Assembly: GCA_964430695.1 (NCBI GenBank)
Contig: CAYSFO010000031.1
Location: forward strand, 1 to 17,001
Length of the DNA: 17,001 bases
DNA from: MGBC108787 sp964430695
Lineage (GTDB): Bacteria > Bacillota_I > Bacilli_A > RF39 > UBA660
Reading direction: 5' to 3'
Shown: positions 6,933 through 13,103 of the stretch, piece by piece
How positions within the stretch are numbered: the stretch's first letter is position 1
Layout: every line of letters begins with the position of its first letter
Made by a program: the position numbers and the translations under genes
The notes under the pieces: model-generated
Told to the model about the DNA's origin: nothing
What the model saw: the letters and a program-made list of their open reading frames with translations, nothing else
Database searches by the model: none

Positions 6933-6961
6933 AATTTATCATATTTTTCTTTATTAGTAAA
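6933..6961 (-). promoter_or_regulatory. Possible promoter of the DUF4044-like gene
   Basis: On the minus strand, TTTACT (6961-6956) and TAAATT (6938-6933) are 17 bases apart, about 10 bases before the ribosome binding site. Both boxes are imperfect. Confidence 0.35.
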
Positions 6962-6984
6962 TAGTATTTATAAAGGTGATTATG

Positions 6985-7560
6985 ATGAAAACAATTAGGA
7001 CAAGCTTTAAAAAGAATATGTCTTTATTCTTGTTTATTTCTATTTTATTTTTGTTCGGAGTCATTACCGGAATATTATTTTATTTTAAACAAGATTTATC
7101 GATTCGCCAAACGATTATTTCTTCTCTTACTGGACTTTTTCAAAATAATGTATTTGAGTTAAAAAATATATTTTATCATTTACTTATTTTTATTATTATC
7201 TGTGCTTTATTATTTTGTTTTTTAGGAATTCCTATGCTCGTTATTTATATTTTTTTTGAAGGACTTTCTATTGGATTTATTTTACCTATCTTTGTTTCTT
7301 TATTTAAAATAAATGCCATTGGTTATTTTTTAGTTTATTTTTTACTGATTAAGTTTGTTTATATTTTTCTTTTATTTTTCTTGTTTGCTAAAACCTTTCA
7401 TTTTACAAAAACGTATCTTCTATGTTTAAAAAATAAGAATTATGTATTTATGAATGAATTAAAATATATTGTATTTTTAATTGTATTTATTTTACTAAAT
7501 GATTTTGTTATTTATTTTGTTTCTAATCGAATTTTAATCTTGCTATTAGGTGGGAATTAG
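6985..7560 (+). CDS. SpoIIM-like membrane protein
   Basis: About 191 residues with five or six hydrophobic helices. SpoIIM is part of the SpoIIDMP complex that remodels peptidoglycan during forespore engulfment in Bacillus, and related proteins also occur in non-sporulating bacteria. Points of resemblance are the size, the N-terminal basic segment followed by FLFGVITGILFYF, and the central GIPMLVIYIFFEGLSIGF, which matches the family pattern of a long helix ending in G-x-S-x-G-F. The rest is very rich in Phe, Ile and Leu, so similarity may be inflated by composition. The GTG at 6976 lies inside the AAAGGTGAT ribosome binding site and cannot be the start. ATG 6985 (or 6982) is preferred. It is probably co-transcribed with the next gene, 30 bases downstream. 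Confidence 0.55.
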   Translation: MKTIRTSFKKNMSLFLFISILFLFGVITGILFYFKQDLSIRQTIISSLTGLFQNNVFELKNIFYHLLIFIIICALLFCFLGIPMLVIYIFFEGLSIGFILPIFVSLFKINAIGYFLVYFLLIKFVYIFLLFFLFAKTFHFTKTYLLCLKNKNYVFMNELKYIVFLIVFILLNDFVIYFVSNRILILLLGGN

Positions 7561-7590
7561 TGTAGTATATGTTGAAAGGAAGTGTAATGA

Positions 7591-8253
7591 ATGGCAAATT
7601 CTGAAGCTAAGTCAAGTAATATAAGAAAAATGAATCAAATTAATTGGCCCATTGAAAGAGAGAATATGTGGCATGGATATATTGCATTATCAAATGGAAT
7701 TAATTATTTAAAAGAAAGAAGTATTTTATTCATTTCAGAAAGCGATGCATCAATTCGTGATAATTTCATAAGTGTGGATTTAAATTATGAATCTCCTCAG
7801 TATCAAGTGGAGAGAGTAGCAACGTCTCACTTGGGGGTCAGAGAGCCGTTAGAACCAAATGAAAATTTACGAATAGGATATAGACATGGTCAGATGACTT
7901 ATTTAAATAATCTTTTATCTTATTTTGGATTTAGTGAAAAATTAGATGAAAAAGAATATATGACTGTACTTAATACTTTATTTAATGGGAAATTTCCATA
8001 TGATTATTGTGAACATTTTGGATATCAAAAAAAGCCAAATATGATATGGAAACAAGGAGTTTTAGTTCCGAATACTGAAATAAATGTTTTATCTGACTAT
8101 GATATAAAAAAGTATAGATGTGTTGATAGTGAAAATCCTTTAAGTGACGCTTTTAGAATATTAATTGAAGTAGATTATAGAAATCCCGAAGCGATTTTTG
8201 AACCATTAGAAGAAGAAGGACCAATTCGAAAAAGGAATTATATTCAAAAATAA
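7591..8253 (+). CDS. Uncharacterised soluble protein
   Basis: A 220-residue protein that I do not recognise. It has no signal peptide, membrane segment or cysteine-pair motif. It is rich in aromatic residues and Asn and mixed in charge, with conserved-looking stretches such as NWPIERENMWHGYIALSNGI near the N-terminus and RIGYRHGQMTYLNNLLSYFG in the middle. The end is charged (EPLEEEGPIRKRNY). The start at 7591 is set by AAAGGAAG at 7575-7582. A second ATG four bases earlier (7587) opens only five codons in another frame. Tandem stops TAATAA and a strong terminator follow. It lies 30 bases after the SpoIIM-like gene with no obvious promoter between, so the two are likely one operon. Codon use resembles its neighbours. 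No function is proposed. Confidence 0.85.
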   Translation: MANSEAKSSNIRKMNQINWPIERENMWHGYIALSNGINYLKERSILFISESDASIRDNFISVDLNYESPQYQVERVATSHLGVREPLEPNENLRIGYRHGQMTYLNNLLSYFGFSEKLDEKEYMTVLNTLFNGKFPYDYCEHFGYQKKPNMIWKQGVLVPNTEINVLSDYDIKKYRCVDSENPLSDAFRILIEVDYRNPEAIFEPLEEEGPIRKRNYIQK

Positions 8254-8262
8254 TAAACTTAT

Positions 8263-8286
8263 AAGAACAGGAATGTTCTTTTTTTC
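8263..8286 (+). terminator. Rho-independent terminator
   Basis: AAGAACA (8263-8269), tetraloop GGAA and TGTTCTT (8274-8280) are followed by five more T. It ends the SpoIIM-like operon. Confidence 0.9.
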
Positions 8287-8315
8287 TTGTCTTACTTTCT
8301 TTTAGGTTAAATTGT

Positions 8316-8324
8316 TGTTATAAT
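8316..8324 (+). promoter_or_regulatory. Extended -10 promoter of mnmA
   Basis: TGTTATAAT, identical to the element before pilC. No good -35 is present. Transcription would begin near 8331, which excludes the upstream ATG at 8329 as the translation start. Confidence 0.65.
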
Positions 8325-8346
8325 AGTCATGAATTTAGGTGGTATT

Positions 8347-9450
8347 ATGGCAAAAGTGATTGTAGGAATGTCAGGTGGAGTAGATTCTGCAGTAGCAGCT
8401 TATTTGCTTTTAAAAGAAGGCTACGAAGTAGAAGGTTTATTTATGCGTAATTGGGATAGTATGATTAATAATGATATTAGTGGGAATCCTAATTTAGAGA
8501 ATAATATTTGTCCGCAAGAACAAGATTATAATGATGCCCAAGAAGCTTGTAAAATTTTAAATATTCCTTTACATCGAGTTGATTTTATTAAAGAATATTG
8601 GGATTATGTTTTTCAGTACTTTTTAGAAGAATTAAAAAAGGGGAGAACACCGAATCCCGACATTATGTGTAATAAATATATTAAATTTGATTTATTTAAA
8701 AAAGAAGCAAAAAGACTAGGGGCAGATTTTATAGCTACAGGGCATTATGCTAGAACCAAGGATGATAAGTTGTATCGCGGCATCGATCAAAATAAAGATC
8801 AAAGTTACTTTTTGGCAATGATTAGTAAAGAGCAATTACAGCATGTTTTATTTCCTGTTGGAGATTTAGAAAAAACAGAAGTACGTAGATTAGCTTTAGA
8901 AATTGGCTTGAATGTGGCTACAAAAAAAGATTCGACAGGCATTTGTTTTATTGGAGAAAGAAATTATCAGGAATTTATTAAAAATTATTTAAAACCAAAT
9001 CCTGGGGATATTCTTAATGTGAAGACATTAGAAAAAATAGGAACACATACAGGTCTTATGAATTATACCATTGGACAAAGACGAAATGTAGGAATTAGTG
9101 GAGATGAAATGCGTCATTATGTTTGCGGCAAAGATGTTGAAAAAAATATTTTATATGTTGCTTTTGGAGATAGTGAATATTTATATAGTGATTCATGCTT
9201 ATTAGAAGATGTGAATTTTATTAGTGAAGAAAGACCAGAAAAATGTACAGCGAAATTTCGCTATCGAGGAGAAGATTATCCTGTTTCTTTAGAATATATT
9301 GATGAAAAACATATCAAAGTAAATTATCCAGAAAAAGTGAAAGCAGTAACACCTGGTCAAGCCTGTGTATTCTATTTAGGGGAAGAATGTTTAGGTTGTG
9401 GAATTATAAAAGAAATTTATAAAGATAATGAAAAGTTATTTTATCTATAG
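8347..9450 (+). CDS. mnmA: tRNA-specific 2-thiouridylase MnmA
   Basis: A 367-residue cytoplasmic enzyme that adenylates and thiolates C2 of uridine-34 in tRNA-Lys, -Glu and -Gln, using sulfur relayed from a cysteine desulfurase. The PP-loop SGGVDS is at residues 9-14. The conserved nucleophile region NPDIMCNKYIKF carries Cys108, and STGICFIGER carries the second catalytic Cys200. ATGHYA, KDQSYFL and TIGQRRNVGIS are further family motifs, followed by the C-terminal beta-barrel domain (about 290-367) with TPGQACVFY. Length is normal. The in-frame ATG at 8329 lies within a few bases of the -10 box, so ATG 8347 with AGGTGGT just upstream is the start. It appears to be a single-gene unit. Confidence 0.97.
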   Translation: MAKVIVGMSGGVDSAVAAYLLLKEGYEVEGLFMRNWDSMINNDISGNPNLENNICPQEQDYNDAQEACKILNIPLHRVDFIKEYWDYVFQYFLEELKKGRTPNPDIMCNKYIKFDLFKKEAKRLGADFIATGHYARTKDDKLYRGIDQNKDQSYFLAMISKEQLQHVLFPVGDLEKTEVRRLALEIGLNVATKKDSTGICFIGERNYQEFIKNYLKPNPGDILNVKTLEKIGTHTGLMNYTIGQRRNVGISGDEMRHYVCGKDVEKNILYVAFGDSEYLYSDSCLLEDVNFISEERPEKCTAKFRYRGEDYPVSLEYIDEKHIKVNYPEKVKAVTPGQACVFYLGEECLGCGIIKEIYKDNEKLFYL

Positions 9451-9468
9451 CTTTACGTTAATTTACGC

Positions 9469-9496
9469 TTGACAAAGAAGTGTTAAATGCTATAAT
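9469..9496 (+). promoter_or_regulatory. Strong promoter of the helix-turn-helix gene
   Basis: TTGACA (9469-9474) and TATAAT (9491-9496), both perfect consensus, are separated by 16 bases. AAGGAGGT (9511-9518) follows. This is the strongest promoter in the window. Confidence 0.88.
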
Positions 9497-9527
9497 TAAA
9501 ATGTAAAATCAAGGAGGTTTAATCAAC

Positions 9528-10304
9528 ATGAATCGATTAAATGAGTTATTACAAGAATTAGGAATTTCAAAGGTAAGATTGGCTAAGTATTTAGGTGTAT
9601 CTCGTCAAATGGTATATAATTATTTAGAATTAGATGATATAAATAAATGGCCAAAAGAAAAGAAAATATTATTATTTAAGTTACTTGATATTGAAGATGG
9701 TGATGAAGGCACAATTAATGCTATAAAAGTAACAACAGATTATTTAATGGCTGTGGAAGCAAGATTAAATCAAGGAGTAAAATCAACAAGTGATTTAGAT
9801 AATTATTTTGATTTAAAAGGATTAAATAAAGAAGAGCAAACGTTAATTGCTGATATTACTTATTTATTAAAAGAAAAATTAGCAGATGATCATAAAAAAG
9901 AAGAAAATTATCATGCTGTTTTATATTTGTATCATATGTTACAATCTATTGATAATGTTCCAGAGATTAAATATATTTTTGGATACATGTCAAAGACAAC
10001 TGGTTTTACGAATCCAGATGATTTTAAATTTAATGAAGACAAACAATTTATTTTTGAAGGAATTTTATATTCTGCTTTAACTTTATATAATAATGGGGGA
10101 GCAAGTCGTAGTAAACTTGCAGAGAGCCATAAGAGATTTGTACAAGAAATTGAACAAAAAAATGAAGAAAAGTTAAGTCGTACGCAACAATTAAATACAA
10201 TTAAAATACAAGCATTAAAGGAATTAGGATATACAGAGATTAATGAGTCCAATGCGCAAGAAGTTATTGAAAAAATAGCGGAAATTGAATCTAGAAAGGT
10301 ATAG
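9528..10304 (+). CDS. Helix-turn-helix (XRE-like) DNA-binding protein
   Basis: A 258-residue protein, probably a transcription regulator. The N-terminal helix-turn-helix is seen at about residues 5-35 (LLQELGISKVRLAKYLGVSR followed by QMVYNYL), the pattern of XRE-type repressors. The rest is all-helical and hydrophilic, without a recognised sensor domain: a middle helical segment (about 100-175) and a charged coiled-coil-like C-terminus (about 200-258, KRFVQEIEQKNEEKLSR). It has a perfect ribosome binding site (AAGGAGGT, nine bases from the ATG) and a consensus promoter, so it should be highly expressed. A terminator overlaps its stop codon. The radical SAM gene follows after 32 bases on the same strand. 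Targets are unknown. The 64- and 106-codon frames inside it are shadows. Confidence 0.8.
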   Translation: MNRLNELLQELGISKVRLAKYLGVSRQMVYNYLELDDINKWPKEKKILLFKLLDIEDGDEGTINAIKVTTDYLMAVEARLNQGVKSTSDLDNYFDLKGLNKEEQTLIADITYLLKEKLADDHKKEENYHAVLYLYHMLQSIDNVPEIKYIFGYMSKTTGFTNPDDFKFNEDKQFIFEGILYSALTLYNNGGASRSKLAESHKRFVQEIEQKNEEKLSRTQQLNTIKIQALKELGYTEINESNAQEVIEKIAEIESRKV

Positions 10305-10326
10305 ATATAATACCTTTTTTCTTTTT
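10295..10326 (+). terminator. Terminator at the end of the helix-turn-helix gene
   Basis: AAAGGTAT (10295-10302), a seven-base loop and ATACCTTT (10310-10317) run into a T-rich tract. The left arm lies in the coding sequence and the stop codon is in the loop region. No promoter is seen between this hairpin and the next gene. Confidence 0.8.
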
Positions 10327-10336
10327 GGGCGATATT

Positions 10337-11155
10337 ATGAAATATAAAAAGATTTATATAGAGATTACCAATGTTTGTAACTTAAATTGTTCTTTTTGTG
10401 CTAAACATCATCGCAAACAAGAGTTTATGTCTAGGCAAAATTTTGTTAGAATTTTAGAGAAGATAAAAGCGTATACGGATTATTTGTATTTTCATGTGAT
10501 GGGAGAGCCTTTATTGCATCCTAAAATTAATGAATTTATCAGAATAGCTATTTCTAAGGGTTTTAAAGTGAATATAACTTCTAATGGTTATTTAATTAAT
10601 CAATTAGAGGATTATTTAGGAATTCGACAAATCAATCTATCGCTTCATTCTTTTCATGCAGAGAATGGCAAAAATCTAGAGGATTATTTAGAAACTATAT
10701 TTTTAAAGGTAAAAAAGTTAGCAGAAGAGGGGACTTATGTTAATTATCGTTTGTGGGTAATGAATGAAACAGCTGAAATTATATTAAAAAAATTACAAGA
10801 ACAATATCAAACAGTTATTTCTAAAGAGGATAAAACAAAAACACTTTCTAAAAATATCTTTTATTCGAAAGAAAATCAATTTGTTTGGCCAGTTAAGAGG
10901 CTAGAGAAGGGGAAGTGCTATTCTATGGGAAGCTGTAGAGCTTTAAAGGATCATATTGCTATTTTAGTAGATGGTACCGCTGTACCTTGTTGTTTAGATA
11001 ATGATGCAACCATTCCTTTAGGAAATATTTTTATTAATGACTTAGCTGACATTATTAAAAACTCTATTTACTCTACTATGCTTTTAGGGTTTAATAACAA
11101 TCAAAAAATAAATAAATTTTGTCAAAACTGCAACTTTTATGATTCCAAATTTTAA
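10337..11155 (+). CDS. Radical SAM protein with SPASM-like C-terminal cysteines
   Basis: A 272-residue protein. The N-terminal CNLNCSFC (Cys14, Cys18, Cys21) is the CxxxCxxC motif that holds the SAM-cleaving 4Fe-4S cluster. It is followed by HVMGEPLLHP (the GGE-like motif, here MGEP) and VNITSNGYL, typical of the TIM-barrel core. The C-terminus carries further cysteines at 194, 200, 218, 219, 262 and 265 within GSCRALKDHIAILVDGTAVP and the FCQNC end, consistent with a SPASM or twitch-type auxiliary cluster. The substrate is not known. No precursor peptide or maturation partner gene is seen beside it. ATG 10337 is preferred over an in-frame TTG at 10325. The ribosome binding site is weak (GGGCGAT). 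Transcription probably depends on readthrough of the preceding terminator. Confidence 0.9.
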   Translation: MKYKKIYIEITNVCNLNCSFCAKHHRKQEFMSRQNFVRILEKIKAYTDYLYFHVMGEPLLHPKINEFIRIAISKGFKVNITSNGYLINQLEDYLGIRQINLSLHSFHAENGKNLEDYLETIFLKVKKLAEEGTYVNYRLWVMNETAEIILKKLQEQYQTVISKEDKTKTLSKNIFYSKENQFVWPVKRLEKGKCYSMGSCRALKDHIAILVDGTAVPCCLDNDATIPLGNIFINDLADIIKNSIYSTMLLGFNNNQKINKFCQNCNFYDSKF

Positions 11156-11159
11156 ATGA

Positions 11160-11203
11160 ACTACTCCCCTCTTTCATTTTTAAAAATAGAAGAGGAGAGC
11201 AGT
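11160..11203 (+). terminator. Hairpin after the radical SAM gene, likely terminator
   Basis: A 14-bp stem with two mismatches pairs 11160-11173 with 11190-11203 (core CCTCTT with AAGAGG). It lies five bases after the stop codon. The following tract is AT-rich but not a clean T run. Confidence 0.65.
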
Positions 11204-11224
11204 ATTTTAATAAAATATAGAAAG

Positions 11225-11258
11225 ATTATTCATTTATTTTTATTTTAAGATGAATAAT
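11225..11258. repeat. Inverted repeat
   Basis: ATTATTCAT (11225-11233) and ATGAATAAT (11250-11258) form a perfect 9-bp inverted repeat with a 16-base, T-rich loop. It is not followed by a good T tract. Its role is unknown, and it could arise by chance in such AT-rich DNA. Confidence 0.45.
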
Positions 11259-11476
11259 AGATAATACCATCATAAAAAAGAGCCATAATTGATTAGAATA
11301 ATGATACAAAATATAAAAAATGATTTTTAAAATTAAATTTGATAATGCTTATAATGTTATTAAAAATAGTAGTAATATGATAGATAATAGGGATATAAAT
11401 TTAGTTTGTATTACTAAAAAGTTATAGAAATAACATTTCAGATAATATATATTATGTTAACTTCAAGGTTTATTAA

Positions 11477-11505
11477 TTGGTTAAATAAAGTATATATGCT
11501 ACAAT
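11477..11505 (+). promoter_or_regulatory. Promoter of the DUF2726-like gene
   Basis: TTGGTT (11477-11482), 17 bases, then TACAAT (11500-11505) with an upstream TGC that makes it an extended -10. GGAG (11516-11519) lies 10 bases before the ATG. Confidence 0.6.
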
Positions 11506-11529
11506 ACATTTATGTGGAGTTGATTTTTT

Positions 11530-12081
11530 ATGGATGGATTATTATCTTTATTACTACTCTTTTTAGTGGTTAGATTTATATACAAAAAGCTAAGAAAAGA
11601 AAGAAATTTAGAAGCAAAATCATACCATAATGTTGAAGGAAATAATAAGACATATGTTAAAAAAACTTTTATGTCTATTTGTGAAAAAGAATTTTATAAT
11701 AAAATAAAAGACTTGGACATTGAATACATGATTATTCCTCAAATTAATTTAGCAAGTATAATTAGTAAAAAATCTGAAGATAAATTTCAAAATGAACTAT
11801 TTCGCAATATAGATTTCGGAATAATTGATAAGGAAACTAATGAAGTATTGTTACTGATAGAATTAAATGACAAAACTCATGAAAGTTATTCTCGTATAGA
11901 AAGAGATAAAAAAGTGAAAAATATTTGCAATTCTGCTGGTATTAAATTGATAACTTTTTATACAAAATATCCAAATAAAAAAGATTATGTTCTAAATCGG
12001 ATAAGAAATGAAATTGAACAAATAAAAAATCCAAATATTGTTGTTGCTAATTTAGATAACGTTAATAAAAAAGTCAAATAA
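11530..12081 (+). CDS. Membrane-anchored DUF2726-like protein (PD-(D/E)XK nuclease fold)
   Basis: A 183-residue protein. A single N-terminal hydrophobic helix (GLLSLLLLFLVVRFIY, residues 3-18) is followed by a basic segment, so the rest is probably cytoplasmic. The soluble domain (about 45-160) shows the DUF2726 order: FMSICEKEFYNKI, then IIPQINLASII, then FRNIDFGIID with Asp95, then LLIELNDKTHESY with Glu111 and His117, then RDKKVKNICNSAGIKLITF. The D-x(n)-E-x-N core suggests the PD-(D/E)XK restriction-endonuclease-like fold. DUF2726 activity has not been established to my knowledge. It is a single gene behind a long non-coding stretch, and its last 30 bases overlap the end of the convergent amidotransferase gene. 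Confidence 0.75.
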   Translation: MDGLLSLLLLFLVVRFIYKKLRKERNLEAKSYHNVEGNNKTYVKKTFMSICEKEFYNKIKDLDIEYMIIPQINLASIISKKSEDKFQNELFRNIDFGIIDKETNEVLLLIELNDKTHESYSRIERDKKVKNICNSAGIKLITFYTKYPNKKDYVLNRIRNEIEQIKNPNIVVANLDNVNKKVK

Positions 12082-12678
12082 TCTTTTAGAATAGATATCC
12101 TCTTCTAAACTTTCTGGATGCCATTGTACTCCTATAAAAAATTTTTTTGTTGGATCTTCTACTGCCTCAATGGTTAAATCATTAGCTATTGCAACAATTG
12201 GTAAATCTGTTGTTGTTATATAATCAGAATGGCGACTATTGACTAAAATATTTGTATCCTGTAGTGTTTGTGCTAAGTTACTAGTTGGTTTAATTTTTAT
12301 TTTATGAACGTACTCTTCTCTACTTTGGTGTGTATCATTTTTTAAATGCCCTAGGTCTCCATTAAATGTTACAGCCATAATTTGCATTCCTAAACAAATT
12401 CCAAGGGTTGGAATGTCTTTTTCATATAAGTATTTAGCTAATTTAAGGTCGATATCGTACATATCTGCCCCACCAGGTAGAATAATACCATTACATTCGT
12501 TTATTAGCTCCTCTACCCTTTCTAATTCGTCATATTCATTATTTTCAAAATCGATAGGAATGCAAATTGTTTGAACGGAATATTTTCTTAAGTATGTTAT
12601 TAAATCACTTCTGATGCCATATAAATTATTATTTTTCTTACTTTTATAATCTCTTAATAGAATGCCAATTTTTTTCAT
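12052..12678 (-). CDS. Class I glutamine amidotransferase, peptidase C26 / gamma-glutamyl hydrolase type (PuuD-like)
   Basis: A 208-residue cytoplasmic enzyme of the family that hydrolyses gamma-glutamyl amides such as gamma-glutamyl-GABA. The nucleophile elbow is GICLGMQ with Cys95, the oxyanion strand is GIILPGGADMY (64-74), and the His-Glu pair is in VQWHPES (His187, Glu189). VNSRHSDYI (146-154) resembles the substrate-side motif VNS-x-H of PuuD proteins. The start has GGGGAGGGG just upstream of the ATG. Length is slightly shorter than PuuD (about 250). The physiological substrate is unknown. It lies 15 bases downstream of the broken ZIP transporter gene and was probably in its operon, so its original promoter may have been separated from it by the inserted element. 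Confidence 0.85.
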   Translation of the reverse strand: MKKIGILLRDYKSKKNNNLYGIRSDLITYLRKYSVQTICIPIDFENNEYDELERVEELINECNGIILPGGADMYDIDLKLAKYLYEKDIPTLGICLGMQIMAVTFNGDLGHLKNDTHQSREEYVHKIKIKPTSNLAQTLQDTNILVNSRHSDYITTTDLPIVAIANDLTIEAVEDPTKKFFIGVQWHPESLEEDIYSKRLFDFFINVI

Positions 12679-12693
12679 ATACCCCTCCCCTTT

Positions 12694-13092
12694 TTAAAAG
12701 CAAAAATGATTTATAATAATTAATGCGGATCCAATAATGATTCCTAAATAAAATAATTTTTTCTCCTTATATTTTATAACTTCAGGATAAATTTCTTCAA
12801 TTGAAATGGTAATCATAATTCCTGCAACAAGTAACAAAATGATACTTATAAATGTATTAGTAATATAATTCTTAAATATGAAAAAGGCCATTATTGCTCC
12901 TAGTGGTTCAGCAAGTCCCGAAATAAAAGCTTTTTTTATAGCTTCTTTTTTATTTTTGGTTGAATAATATATCGGAACAGCAATACTGATTCCTTCGGGA
13001 ATATTGTGTAGCATTATGGCAATTCCTAGTTTGATTCCTAAATCCATATTTTGGTAAGCACTTAAGAATGTTGCAATTCCTTCTGATTGCAT
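12694..13092 (-). pseudogene. ZIP-family metal transporter (ZupT-like), 3' half only, split by the element
   Basis: The 132 residues correspond to the second half of bacterial ZIP transporters, which import zinc and other divalent metals. EGIATFLSAYQNMDLGIKLG matches the sequence that follows the first HN-x-PEG motif in E. coli ZupT (HNFPEGIATF). The second motif HNIPEG (residues 29-34) and SGLAEPLGA with Glu62 are intact, as are the last four or five membrane helices. The first half, with the first HN-x-P of the metal site, is missing: directly upstream in the same frame are one CGA codon and the TAG of the serine recombinase. No ribosome binding site precedes ATG 13092, so any product would come from reinitiation and would probably not transport metal. 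The missing half is expected at the far end of the element. Confidence 0.9.
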
Positions 13093-13103
13093 TCGCTATG
13101 CAA
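13081..13103. other. Probable attachment-site junction (one att end) of the element
   Basis: The homology to ZIP genes stops at the codon before GAA-GGA (13083-13078 on the minus strand). The inverted repeat TTGCAT (13087-13092), five-base spacer, ATGCAA (13098-13103) straddles the border between transporter and recombinase. Serine integrase att sites carry imperfect inverted repeats around a 2-bp core, which fits. The exact crossover cannot be set without the other end or an empty site. Confidence 0.6.

Larger units (their letters stand above)
11204..11529. other. Gene-free AT-rich stretch
   Basis: About 325 bases without a supportable gene. A 35-codon frame at 11320-11427 has no ribosome binding site. 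The stretch holds one 9-bp inverted repeat (11225-11258) and, at its right end, the promoter of the DUF2726-like gene. I see no tRNA and no recognisable riboswitch. Confidence 0.6.

Noticed and set aside
9886..10252. 64-codon plus-strand and 106-codon minus-strand frames inside the helix-turn-helix gene
   Set aside because: Both overlap a well-supported gene and lack start signals.
11320..11427. 35-codon plus-strand frame in the gene-free stretch
   Set aside because: No ribosome binding site or promoter at suitable spacing, and the peptide is what random AT-rich sequence yields.
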